Shown: positions 1-12,000 of the stretch, piece by piece
How positions within the stretch are numbered: the stretch's first letter is position 1
Layout of the letters: every line of letters begins with the position of its first letter
Assembly: GCA_016946835.1 (NCBI GenBank)
Contig: JACVTC010000039.1
Span: forward strand, 267,501 to 331,500
Length of the DNA: 64,000 nt
Direction: 5' to 3'
Origin: Neocallimastix lanati (nom. inval.)
Lineage: Eukaryota > Neocallimastigomycota > Neocallimastigomycetes > Neocallimastigales > Neocallimastigaceae
Notes under the pieces: model-generated
What the model saw: the letters and a program-made list of their open reading frames with translations, nothing else
Told to the model about the DNA's origin: nothing
Databases searched by the model: none
Translations under genes and position numbers: made by a program

Positions 1-330
1 GCTTTAGAAGAAAAGGAAAATAATGCTAGACCAGAAGTTGCCAATCCATTAGATAATTTAGATAATTATGATACCATTTTCTTTGGTTATCCAATTTGGT
101 GGGGTGAAATCCCAATGCCAGCTTACACTTTTATTGAAAAATTAAATTTTGCTGGTAAAACTGTTATTCCATTCTGTACTCATGAAGGTAGTGGTAATGG
201 TGGTACCTTTAAAAAACTTCAAAATATTTTAACTGGTGCTAAGTTCTTAAAGGGCATTGAAATTCAAGGTAATAGAGTTGACAATTCTAAGGAAATAGTT
301 GAAAAATGGTTAACTGCTATCGGTTTTTAA
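1..330 (+). CDS. Flavodoxin, C-terminal part (cut by window edge)
   Basis: The frame is open from base 1 and ends at a TAA at 328-330, so only the last 109 residues are present and the start lies outside the window. The segment YDTIFFGYPIWWGEIPMP followed by VIPFCTHEGSG is the FMN-binding half of the long-chain bacterial-type flavodoxin family (flavodoxin_4-like): a WW pair near the flavin and the conserved CTHEGSG turn. Such proteins carry electrons at low potential through a bound FMN. No intron is seen here. The gene at 27847-28377 is a more divergent relative with the same PFCTHEG turn. Family call confident; partner enzymes and cell location unknown. Confidence 0.88.
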   Translation, partial: ALEEKENNARPEVANPLDNLDNYDTIFFGYPIWWGEIPMPAYTFIEKLNFAGKTVIPFCTHEGSGNGGTFKKLQNILTGAKFLKGIEIQGNRVDNSKEIVEKWLTAIGF

Positions 331-593
331 GAGGAAAATAAATTTTTTTTTTAAAAAAAAAATTATTTAAAATATACAAAAAAAAAAAAAATTGTAATAA
401 AATAAAAAAAAAAAAAATTAAGTAAAAAAAATAAAAAATAAAAAATAAAAAATAAAAAATAAAAAATAAAAAATAAAAAAATAAATTTAAAAAATAAATT
501 TAAAAAATAAATTTAAAAAATAAATTTAAAAAAGTAGAAATAAAATAATTGAACTTTATTTATTTAAATACTATATATACATATATATACATA

Positions 594-627
<34 letters not shown>

Positions 628-770
628 TTTTTGTATATTAAAAGTATATATAAATATATATATATATTTTTTTTTTCTGTTTAATTTAAAATACCTTTGA
701 AGCAAAGTTTAAATAAATTTGTTTTGTAAATAAATGTATTTTAAGAGTAATAGTGAAAAGTTTATTATGC
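331..770. repeat. A/T-rich intergenic region with short tandem repeats
   Basis: No gene is visible. It holds a 7-bp AAAAATA-type tandem array (about 421-480), a 12-bp AAAAAATAAATT-type array (about 478-530), TA runs and a T-tract of about 22 (611-632). The 3' untranslated region of the flavodoxin presumably lies in the first part. Confidence 0.7.
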
Positions 771-1110
771 TAATTATTGGAAAGGGATGCAGACATTATA
801 GATTTAATTTATAAAAAGGAATGGGATATTTTGTTTAAGAACCAAATCATTTCTGGTGATTATTCAAAAAACGCCATTCTTGGTGCGATCTGCGGCTCTC
901 TTTACAGAAATTATGCCTCGGGCTAGTACTCGGCAAGGGTTACTATTCCGAAGGTATAAGCGCAAACTAACCAGTGGCGTCAATGCTGAAAAATGCAGTA
1001 AAGACAGGCTTAGCAGGGCCAATGCCTCTGAAGGAGAAGACCATAATTTCTTTCAGATAGACAATTCAAATCCTAATCCATAAGGAGGTGAGGTTCGTTG
1101 CCTATGGACT
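771..1110 (+). pseudogene. Non-A/T-rich island, probable broken gene fragment, family unknown
   Basis: About 300 bases have markedly more G+C than the surroundings and look like old coding sequence. One frame reads DADIIDLIYKKEWDILF and then KNAILGAICGSLYRNYAS; a second frame continues with LGKGYYSEGISAN and later MLKNAVKTGLAGPMPLKEK, with stops between. This suggests a protein fragment with at least one frameshift. A 75-residue ORF in the third frame (856-1083) is probably a shadow. I do not recognise the family. The first 60 bases recur at about 1526-1594. Confidence 0.35.
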
Positions 1111-1525
1111 TTTTTTTCTGAATTTATTTATACACTTATTTTTGATTATTACTGTTTATTTCACGTTACTATATTTCATTTATTATTATGTTCAAATTGG
1201 ACAAATAATATTTATTTATTTTATTAATTCTGTTTTTTTTTTTTTTTTATTTTTTATTAAAATTAAAAGTATTCATGTATTTTATATAAGAATAAATAAA
1301 TGAAGAATAAAGTTCGCAATAATTGCGACTATAAAAAAAAAATAATAATTAAAATAAAAGAAAAAAATAAAAATAAAAAAAAATAAAAAAAATTGTTAAA
1401 TAAAAAAAATAATATAATTATAAAAAATAGAAATATTATATTTTATAATATAAAGTGTAAATTCATTTAATGGCTATTATGTATTAGTTATTTTTTTTGT
1501 AATTTCTATTAAAATGATTGTAGAG

Positions 1526-1594
1526 GATGCAGACATTATTGAATTAAATTATAAAAAGGAATGGGATGTTTTGTTTAAAGAATCAAATCATTAA
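1526..1594 (+). pseudogene. Second copy of a coding-like segment ending in a stop
   Basis: Reads EDADIIELNYKKEWDVLFKE and then SNH before TAA. It matches the segment at about 784-845 (DADIIDLIYKKEWDILF) closely at both protein and DNA level. The two copies lie about 745 bases apart in the same orientation, and the differences are mostly conservative, so this looks like a duplicated exon or gene end. Function unknown. Confidence 0.35.
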
Positions 1595-1717
1595 AGATAT
1601 TACTTCTTTGTTTTATTATTTTAGATTGAACTGGTGATCATGTTACTACACATAGTATACATCCCACCGAAATTTTTTTTTTAACTTTTAGAACTTTTTT
1701 TTTTTATTCTTTATTAC

Positions 1718-1753
<36 letters not shown>

Positions 1754-1990
1754 ATTAATTAAAATTTGTTTCTTTTTTTTTTTTTTTCTTTTTATTTTAC
1801 GTAATCTTTTACATAACTTTTTTTTTTTTTTTAGACTTACAGGAAACTTTATTTAATTTATATAATAATAAAATTACATGATTTTAATAAAGAAAAAAAA
1901 AATTAATAAAGAAAAAAAATACATGAAATAAAACATTATATATTATATAATTATAAAAGTGCGTTAGAAGCAAATAGCCTCTAATTTTTC
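1595..1990. other. A/T desert
   Basis: T-tracts and A-rich sequence; a short mixed-composition patch at 1623-1668 has no convincing frame. No gene supported. Confidence 0.5.
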
Positions 1991-1996
1991 CCATTC

Positions 1997-2165
1997 CTCA
2001 ATGATAAACACCACGTCCATTATTGCGAGTAATAATTTCAGAATTAGTGTTATCTAACGAATTTGTATTAATTTTTTCACAGGGAGGTGGAAATCCATGC
2101 CTTATCATTTCGACGTCGATGCTCTTAGCAACGATAGATTCAATAGATTCAACGGAATTACCATT
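1997..2165 (-). pseudogene. Possible C-terminal coding fragment on the minus strand
   Basis: On the minus strand one frame reads NSVESIESIVAKSIDVEMI, then RHGFPPPCEKINTNS, and ends NNGRGVYH before a stop, with ordinary-looking composition. Upstream the frame meets stops, so it is either an exon with an unseen acceptor or a remnant. The plus-strand 64-residue ORF at 2023-2217 is less protein-like and is probably its shadow. Family not recognised. Confidence 0.25.
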
Positions 2166-2219
2166 TCATCATCAATCTAAAAAGATCAACAAATTAAAAG
2201 GTAATTACGTTTGTTAAAA

Positions 2220-2398
2220 ACTCCGTAATCCCCACAAAATACGGAACAGTCGACAAAAGTTGAACTTTGTTTAAAAATATTGACAACTAATTGTCTTTGT
2301 TCCCCATCATTAACTTTTTAATTTTTTTCATATATTGAACGCCCACCAAGAAGATCACTCAATATAAAAAATTATAGTATTACACTTCAACACTTCAT

Positions 2399-2470
<72 letters not shown>

Positions 2471-2681
2471 TTTTTAGATATTATATAAATAAAAATAAAA
2501 GTAAAAAAATAAAAATAAAAATAAAAATAGAAATTTCTTAATTTATTTGTTTAAATTTTTTTATAAATTTTTTATTTTTTCAATTTTTTTTTATTTTTTT
2601 TTTATTTTTATTTTTTTATTTTTATTTCTTTTAAATAAATCAGAAACAAAATAAATCCTAGAATTTATTTTGTTAATTTGC

Positions 2682-2717
<36 letters not shown>

Positions 2718-3050
2718 TAATATTATAACATTTTTTAAATATTTAACTTTTTATATATATATATATATTATACAAAATTTTTTTTTTTTTTAAAAAAAAA
2801 ATTTTTTTTATTGATCTATATGATGTAAATATAAAATATATGTAAATATATATCTATATCTATATATTTATATTTATTTTATTTCTCATTAAATTATTTT
2901 TTTTTTCTTTTTCTTACTATTATTTTTGAAAAAAAAAAGTTTGGAATAAATATTTTATTATATTTTATTTTCCTTTTTTTTTTTTTTTTTCTTTTGTATT
3001 AATTCATTTTATTATAATCATAAAACTATTTAATATTGTTTTTTTTTTTT
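2220..3050. repeat. A/T desert with an (AAT)n array
   Basis: A run of about 23 AAT units lies at 2400-2470; TA runs are at 2686-2712 and 2753-2768; T-tracts follow. No gene supported. The last part probably contains the 3' untranslated region of the minus-strand dockerin gene. Confidence 0.7.
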
Positions 3051-3055
3051 TAATA

Positions 3056-4643
3056 TTAAATAATAAAAATGACTGACAGGAAAGCAATTAAATAGTAAAT
3101 ATAATAAAATTTTACTTTAGAGGCAGCAGCAGATACTTTTTGAAGATCATTACCATCTTCATATTTAATGATACCACATTTGACTTCATTAATTAAGCAA
3201 GAATTTTGATTTTCCCAACCAAAGGGTTCACCATAGGAAGTATAATCTGTTGGGGTACAACCACTACACCATGGATGTGGGGACGAATTAAAATTACAAC
3301 GAGAACCGAGAACTCTACATTTTTCACCATTTTCTGTATTCCAAGCAACTAAGGAATTATCTATCGAAGTATATTTACAGGTATTACAGATTAATGTACC
3401 ATCAGAACCTCTTAACGGTGGTGTTGTAGTTTTTGTTGCTTCTTTTGCATTATAATTACATAATATATTATCAATTTGACATGACTGGTAGAAAAAATTG
3501 TAAAAAAAAAAAAATATTTGAAAAAAAAAAAATAAAAAATAAATAAATAAATAAATAAGTTTTTTAAGTTTGTTAATATATAATTTTATTAATTATTCAT
3601 ATTTCATTCTAATATTTTATCATATTATATATATATATAATTTTTTTTTCTTTTTTTTTTTACTTACATAGTTATCTTCCCAACCCCAGTAGGAGCCATC
3701 TTCACCAATATCCGTGATGGTACAACCATTACAGACTAAATAATCACTACTGTTCTTTTTATGATTGGCTTCAGCAATTTTTTTATTTTTTTCTACATCA
3801 ACTTCTGGAGCTTTAATATTACACTTTTCATAATCAATTAAACATGACTAAAAAAAAAATAAAATAAAATAAAATAAAATAAAATAAAATAAAATTTTTT
3901 TAAATATAATATAATTTTAATATTGTAATATCATGTTAGTGTATAGCTTTCAATATTAAAAAGTAATTATAACCTTATATAATTTAAATATATATATATA
4001 ATTGAATATAATGTTTTATTTTAGAGGGTAAAAATTTTTTTTAATATACTTTTTTTTTTTTTTAAGTAAATACTTTTAACCCTTCCATTTATTTACAAAA
4101 AAAATAAAATATAAAATATAAAAAATAAAAATAAAATGTATATATTAAAAAAAAAAAAAAAATAAAAAAATAAAAATAAAAATAAAATATATATATTTTT
4201 ATCAAAAAAAAAAAAAAAAAAAAAAAAAAAATTACCTTTTCATTTTCCCAACCCCATAAAGATTCTTGACCACCAGTGGCAGTAACTTCACAACCATTAC
4301 AAATTAAAGTACCATTAACATAAGTACTTGAAGTTGTAGCTGGTTTTGTTGTTTTTGTTGTTTTTGTTTTTGTTATTTTTGTTGTTGTTGTCTTTTTTTT
4401 GGTATCTTTTTTTTTTTTATTTACAATAGTGGATTTAGATATGGCTATTACTTTTCGAGAAGTTTTAGCTTCGTCAACACATTTGGACGAAAGTTTACAA
4501 TAATCACCATTTTCTCTTCCCCAAAGTGAACCATCTTTTCCAGTGGAATAAACGACACAATCTGAACATACTGGAGTAGTACCTTTAGTACTACTTATTA
4601 ATAATGAAAATGAAAGTAATAAAACTTCAATTATATATTTCAT
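3056..4643 (-). CDS. Secreted protein with five fungal dockerin (CBM10-like) modules and a hydrophobic C-terminus
   Basis: Three exons on the minus strand (4643-4236, 3847-3668, 3484-3056) join in frame to 338 residues. Residues 1-21 are a signal peptide. Cys-rich modules of the form CxxC...GSxWGWEN..SC...C lie near residues 26-55, 115-145, 175-205, 229-259 (degenerate, AWNTENGEKC) and 269-299. A Lys/Thr-rich linker (about 60-110) separates modules 1 and 2. Residues 320-338 are strongly hydrophobic and follow a KVSAAASK stretch, suggesting a GPI-attachment signal or a membrane tail. Fungal dockerins hold enzymes in the cellulosome of anaerobic fungi; CBM10 relatives bind polysaccharide. No catalytic domain is visible, so an adaptor or cell-surface anchor is possible (inference). 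Both introns are phase 0 and cut their module at the same place, just before SC. Confidence 0.85.
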
Positions 4644-4649
4644 TTTTTT

Positions 4650-4755
4650 TTTTTTTTTTTTAGTAACTTACACTTTTTTTTTTTTTTTTTTTTTTTACTG
4701 TATTAATATTTTTGACAGGTAAATTTGAAAAGTATATGAATTAAACTATTATTTA

Positions 4756-4798
<43 letters not shown>

Positions 4799-5033
4799 TT
4801 TATTTTTGTTTCTTATGATAGTTAAGAGTATTTACTTTTAACTCTTTTTTAATAATATGGACACATTTAATTATTTTTAATTATTTTTTTTTAAATAAAA
4901 ATTATAAAAATTTTATTTAATATAATAATATTAAATGAATTTCAAACTTTTATTTTTATATTTTTAAATATTTTTTTTTAAATATATATATATATATATA
5001 TTTATTTAAATATTTAAATATGTATTAATTTTT

Positions 5034-5065
<32 letters not shown>

Positions 5066-5167
5066 TTTTTTTTTATTTTATTTGGAAAATTTTTTTTCTT
5101 TTATATTTCTATATAATTGGGACACTTTCAAAATTGTAAAAAATTTACTTTATAAATAATCTTAAAA

Positions 5168-5226
<59 letters not shown>

Positions 5227-7480
5227 TAATATTAACAATCAATATATGAAAAAAAAAATTATAAATTTCATATAAATTATTTACAAAATAAATTATTTTT
5301 AAAACAATTATATTAGGATTTAAATTCATTATCAAAACTTTTTTTATATATGTTTTTTTTTTTTTTTTTTTATACTTTTATCAATAAATAATTATTATTT
5401 AAAATTTAATATATACATAAAAAAAGGTTAATAGTTATAAAATATTTAATATAAATCCCATTAAAAAAAATAATAATAATAATAAAATATTTTAAATAAA
5501 AAAAAAATATATTCCATTGAGAAATTCGTTATTTTCCATAAAAGCATAAATGATAAAACTTTATATGAATTTATTTATTTATTAATTATTTATTTATTCA
5601 TATAAAAATATTTATTAACTATTTTTTTTTTTTTTTTTTTTTTTAAATAATTTTAAATACTAATATTGTTAAAAAGAAAAGAAGAAATTTTATATTAAAA
5701 ATATTAATTATTATTGTATAACAAGATTAAATTAAATATAACAAATTTATATTAAATTTTTTAGATTAAATTTTTTATTTTTTATTAATTTAATACTTTT
5801 ATTTTTGTGTTAAAATCATATTTATATTTATTAAAGTTTTATAAGAAAAAAATTTTTCCAGATAAATAAAGACATAATTAAATTAATAAATAAATAAATA
5901 GATGGATATAAAATTTTAATATATAAATTAATTATAAACAACTATAATTATATTAATTATATAAATAAATAATATATTTTTTATAATATAAATTATAAAT
6001 AATTATAAATATATTAATTTTTATAAATAATTATATAATTAAATAATATATATATATATTTTTTTTTAAACAAAGATATTATTTATGAAAAAATTCTATT
6101 TAACAAACTTTAAAATTTATTGAATTTCCACTTTAAATTATATTTTAATTTCCTAAAGAATAATTAATAAGGTTTTATTAATAAGAAAAAATAATAAAAA
6201 TAATAATAATAAATAATAAACTTTAGAAAAAAATTATAGAAAAAATTATATTTAATATAAAATTTTTATTAAATATAATAATTAAAAAAAAATTGTATTA
6301 ATAAAGGTTATATAATATTATTTATCTATTGATATGATAAAATAAATATTACTACTTAATATATTTAAGATAATATTTTATTTTATTATAATTTTTTAAT
6401 AAATATACATCTTATTTGGTTACTTAATATTGGTTATTTATGATTATGTCATAATGATTGTAATAAATATCAAAACTTTATTAAAAATAATTCATTCATT
6501 TAACGAATAATGCTAATTAATATAAGCAAATAAAGCAAATAAATAAAATAAATTAGAACAATGATTAATTAAATTTTAATTTAATACCTCATGTAAAACA
6601 AAATAATAAAATAAAAATGAAATTATTAAATAAAATAAATATATATTGTTATAATATGTAATAAATAAATATACATTAAAAATGCATCTTATTCACACAA
6701 TTTATTTATGAAAAAAAAAAAAAAAAAGCATTATAATACAGAAACAATGATAATTAATTTAATGTCATAATTACTAATAATTAAATTATAGATAAAAAAG
6801 AATGTGTTCTATATAGTTGTGTATTACAAATTGTAAATTGTTAACATAAATATAAAATAATATAGAATAAGTTTTTATTATTATTATTATTATTATTACT
6901 ATAATTATTATTATTATTACTATAATTATTATTATTATTACTATAATTATTATTATTATTATTTTTATAATTATAATTATTATTATTATTAATTTTTTTT
7001 TATAATTATAATTATTATTATTATTATTATTATTATTTTGTAATTATAAATTATTATTGTTATTATTATTAATTTTTTTTATAATTATAATAATTATTAT
7101 TGTTATTATTATAATTTATAATTATTTTTTTATTTTATATTTCTATTTATCATCATTTTATTATTTTATTCATAATTATTATTGTTGTTTATTTTATAAA
7201 TATTATTATAATAATAAATATAATGTTAATCATGGCTTATACACTCATATAATATTATTATCATTAAAAATATCTATATTGCTTTTATTTTATTTTTTTA
7301 TTATATAAATATTATTATTATAATACAATGATAATCTATGATTATATACTCATATAATATTATTATCATTTAGAATATCTATATTGCTTTTATTTTATTT
7401 TTTTTTTTTTTTTTTTTATTTTTTTTTATTTTTCATACTATATTTATAATAGTGAAAAAAAGCATTCATGATAATTTTTA
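4650..7480. repeat. A/T desert with microsatellites
   Basis: No gene supported. It holds T-tracts of 20-40 bases (about 4660-4800 and 5034-5060), an (AAT)n array at 5169-5224, and a compound array at about 6876-7040 in which ATT/TTA runs are broken at regular intervals by ACTATAATTATT (period about 24). A 100-base segment is repeated around 7250-7300 and 7335-7390 (ATACTCATATAATATTATTATCATT plus the following bases). Low-complexity ORFs here (such as 7057-7308) are artefacts. Confidence 0.65.
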
Positions 7481-7491
7481 TTCATTAAAGT

Positions 7492-7758
7492 TCATACACA
7501 TAGGATTTTACTAAATAAATAAAGTTGATTGTTCGATTCACCATGGTAAGGTATTCCTGTTGCTAGACTATATAATTGGTAATTGATAGTGTAGAAAGCA
7601 CTTGATCTTTGATCTGTGAGAGGATTAATGTAGTTGTTCCTCTTCCTCGATGATGATGATGATGATGATGGTTGGGAGAAAATCATTGATAGGTATGCCC
7701 CGTTTCTACCCATCATATATATATAAAGCTTAACATAATAGGAAATGATCTTTTTCAT
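7492..7758 (-). other. 88-residue ORF in a mixed-composition island, uncertain
   Basis: An ORF starting MKKIISYYVKLYIYMMGRNG with a seven-Ser run encoded by a TCA/ATC-type repeat. Composition is less A/T-rich than the neighbours. Upstream on the minus strand (7760-7940) lie a triplicated TAGAGGG motif, a C8 tract and a mixed stretch with no long frame. It could be a small gene, an exon or a remnant of a mobile element. No family recognised. Confidence 0.18.
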
Positions 7759-7949
7759 ATTAGCCCTTCCTAGGTAGAGGGTAGAGGGTAGAGGTCTGTG
7801 TCAACGCCCCCCCCAAAAAAAAAAGGATTGGCAAGCAAAGCATTCATTGAGAGCGTTTTGATTTTACGTTTTAAGGGAGACACACTAGAGGTCCCTATTG
7901 TATTGTTCTTTCCCTTTCCTTTCTTTCATTAATCCTAGTCTAAAAAAAA

Positions 7950-8792
7950 AAAAAAATTATTTATTAAAGTTAAACATTGTTTATAATTATTTATAATTAT
8001 GATTATTATTTATATTATTGTAAATATTATTATTACTGTAAAAAAAATCTAATATTTATTTAGTTATTTATTTATTTTTTTTTTTACCATTATAAATATT
8101 ATTATTACTATAAAAAAATCTAATATTTATTTATTTATTTATTTACCATAATTATCATAGTAAAAAAAAAATATTATGATTAATTTTTATATTAAACTAA
8201 AAGTTCCCAACAATTAATTAGAATATTATAATAATTTTAACTATTATCTAAAAAAAGTTTTATTATAAAAGCTTTTTAGAAAAAATTATTTTTAATTTAA
8301 ATATTTCTTGTGTTACCTCTATTTTCAAAAAAAAAAAAAAAAAACTATTGTTATTTATTTACAATTATGGATTATTATCTATAATTAATATTTTTTTTAT
8401 GTATTGTTAATGATATAAAAAAATGAAAATAAAAACTTTAATAATTAATAAATTATTTTATTAATAATTACATAAAAATAAATTAATAAATCATTAAATT
8501 ATCAAATGATTAATGATCACTGATTTAAAGTGTGATTTAATGGAATATAATATAAAATACATTGATATAATATCATAAATTCTATGCAAACACATAAAGT
8601 TTAATGTAATCATATAATATTTATAACTTAAATTTTATGGAGTGTGAGACATTTAGGCGAAAAATTTCATTTCAGAAAAGTTCTATTTTGGCAAAATTTT
8701 TTTTTTAAATAATAATAAAAAAAAAAAAAAAAAAAATAAAAAAATAAATAGTATATATATAATTTAAATAAATCAATAAATCAATAAATAAT
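7950..8792. other. A/T desert upstream of the LTR elements
   Basis: Stretches around 7990-8060 and 8085-8150 repeat one another (a TATTATTACT...AAAATCTAATATTTATTTA unit of about 70 bases). A small mixed patch lies at 8638-8698. No gene supported. Confidence 0.5.
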
Positions 8793-9054
8793 TTTTGTTT
8801 ATAAAATATTTTATTGATTAAAGTTTATTTATTTTAATATGAGTAATTACTTGATTTTTAAAATTTATGAGATTACATTTGTATTTATACTATTTGTGGC
8901 TAAATAAAAATATAACGAGAAATTATTACATAATATATTTCATTGTATTAGCTTAACAACGAGTTCGTTGTATTATAAAAATATCTTTTAATTTATTTAA
9001 TACACATTAATTATTTTAATATAAATTTAATATATTTTTCTTTGTATTCTAACA
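8793..9054 (-). repeat. Copia element 3' LTR
   Basis: In element sense it starts TGTTAGAATAC and ends ATAAACAAAA. It is identical by eye to the split 5' LTR copy. The pol frame ends inside its first bases and the polypurine tract abuts it at 9055. Confidence 0.9.
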
Positions 9055-12000
9055 TTCCCCCTCAGACCAGAATGTTTGCTTGTCAAAGATTTGGTCTGTA
9101 AACTTAGTCATTTTTGGTCCATTAAAATCTTTTGTTAACGGATCGGCCAACATCCTTTCGGTATTGATGTATTCTAATTTTATTTTGTTATTTTTGATAT
9201 TATCTTTATTGAAGTAAAATTTTATTTCTATATGTTTTAATTTATTGTTGAGTTCACCGTTTTCTATTGTCGTTTTACTTGCTAAGTTATCGGTGAATAT
9301 TTTTATTGGTTTTTTAATGTTGAATATTTCATATAAAATATTTCGAATCCATAAAGCCTTTTTAGTACATTCAGCGGTAGCAATGTATTCAGCTTCCGCG
9401 GTAGATGTGGCAACTACTGTTTGTTTCTTGGATTGCCAACATATTGGATCATTATTCATTAATATTATATACCCAGAAGTAGATTTTCTATCTTTTGGGT
9501 CACCAGCGTAGTCAGCATCAGTATATGCTATAATTTCCCCCTGTCCTATATATTTAATTTTGTAGTATTTAGTATAGTTTAAGTATTTTAATATATTTAT
9601 TACCATTTTCCAATCAGCTATGGTAGGATTCTCAGAATTTCTAGCAATCTTTCCTAGAGCGTAAGTAATATCTGGACGGGTACACCTGGCTAGATAGATT
9701 AACGATCCGATTGCACTTTTAAATGTTGTTTTATCGAATGGTTCATTATTCTTTGCTGAATTTGAGATGCTTGAACAAGGCGTTTTTGACTTTCTTATAT
9801 TTTTAACTTTGAATTTTTGTAATATATCATTTATTAATTGAATTTGAGAAATTACGTAGCTTGTATTTTCCTTTTCAATATTAATTCCTAAAATATAATC
9901 CGCTTCACTGCATTTTGAAACTTTAAAGTTTTTCTTAATTCTTTTAATAATTTTATTTATATAGTATTTTATTCCTGTTATTAATAAGTCATCCACGTAA
10001 ACTCCAATAATACAGACAGCTCTTCCTCCCTCCATTTTAACAAAAATACATGGTTCAGATGTCAATTGAGTGAAACCATTATTTTTGAGAAAGTTTGTGA
10101 AGTGGATGTGCCATTGGCGACCTGACTGTTTTAATCCGTATAAAGCTTTTCTAAGAAGCCAATAACCTTTACCAAAATTCTTGTCACCAGGGGGGATGTT
10201 AACATAAATATCCTTATCCAACGGAGCATTAAGATAGGCAGCTTTAATATCAAGCTGCATTAGATCCCAATTGAATTTTGAAGCAAGCGCAATTATAAGT
10301 TTTAGACTATCTAAACTAAGGGTAGGAGAATATGTTAAGTTATAATCAATTCCCTTTCTCTGGGTGAAACCACGAGCAACCAGACGAGCCTTGTATTTTG
10401 AGATATTACCATTACCGTCCTTTTTTAGAGTATAGACCCACTTAGTAGTTATGGGTTTAACATCAGGAGGAAGCGATTTAACAAAAATCATGGTTCGGTT
10501 GTCATAGAAGTTTTGTAATTCGGAATTCATAGCTTCTATCCACCGGATTTTATCTGAACGCGTGATGGCTTGTTTATATGAAAGAGGTGTTTCGGTAATA
10601 CATCTTTTAGAAGTTTCAACATTGTCGAGGGAGATCTTGTGCTTTTTGTTACTGTTGGATTGAATAGGGTTTCCAGGTCTTTTATGCGATTCATTCATGG
10701 ATGGTCTTAATTTCTTACTCTCTGGATGTTCGGAATGAATCAATTTATGTTTAAGGGGAACAGTGTTTAATATTTCATTGTTTAAGTTAATCTTCTTTTT
10801 GGTAGGTGAAATATTACAAGTTGATGACTTTCTTTTAGTGGATGGATTAAATTTTATTTTATCCTTTTCTAAAGAAATGTCCCCAGAGAAATTTGATTCA
10901 TCATTTGAAACACTAATAGATTGGAAATCTGAAGCGAGATCATCAATGGATTCAATTTTTTCATCATTTAGATAATTGTCTTCAGGTTCCTTACCTTTAG
11001 CAGAGTTATTATTCTCATCTTTCTTGTTGTTAGTAATAGGAGTATTTATAATTTTATTAATATTATTGTTTTTAATAGATGAAACAGGTGAATCAATTTC
11101 TGATTCCTTACCTTTTCTTGATGAAGAATTATTTTCTTTGGATTCTGTATTTTCTTCATTAGATTCTTCATTAGATTCTTCATTAGATTCTTCATTAGAT
11201 TCTTCATTGTATATCAATTTTCCAGAATCATCGTATGTATTTTCATTTTCGTTAGAGTTGATAATTGGTAATTCGTAAATATAATTGTCGTTATTGAAAA
11301 TGTTGGTTGGTAATTTATTGTTGCGTATCTTGGTTGATAAATTTGATGGAGTTTCTTCATCAAATACTGCTTCTCTTACTAAGTGAATACTGTAGTCCTT
11401 TGAATCCATAATTATATAGCAATTGGATTCAATGCTTATTCCTAAAAATACGCCCTTTTTACTGTTGCTATCAAATTTCATTTTTCCTTGTGAAAAATCT
11501 TTATAGTAGGCATCACAACCAAAAACTTTAATATATTTAAGACTGATCTTTTTGTTATAATAGATTTCATTTGGAATTTTATTTCCAATTCCTTTATGTG
11601 GAGTTATGTTATAAAGTAAATTTGCATATTTGATAGCGTAATCCCAAAACTCACTAGACATTTTGCTCCACTGAATTAAAGTTTTTGCACAACTTACAAT
11701 GGTGTAGTTGAATCGTTCAGCAATCCCGTTGTTTTGAGGGTTGTATGGTGGTGAAAATGTTTTTATTATACCGTGTTCCTTGCAGTAGTTTAGTACCTTT
11801 TTATTGTTATATTCAGTACCTTGATCCGAACGAAAAGTTTTAATATTATAATAGAATTGATTATTTAAGTAAGTAAAGAAATATATAATTGTTCTTGGAA
11901 CTTCTGATTTGTTTTCCAAGAGGAAGATCCAACTTTTGCGAGTATATTCGTCAATAAAGGTAAGAACATACCTTTTCCCTGAGTATGATTTTGAAATAGG

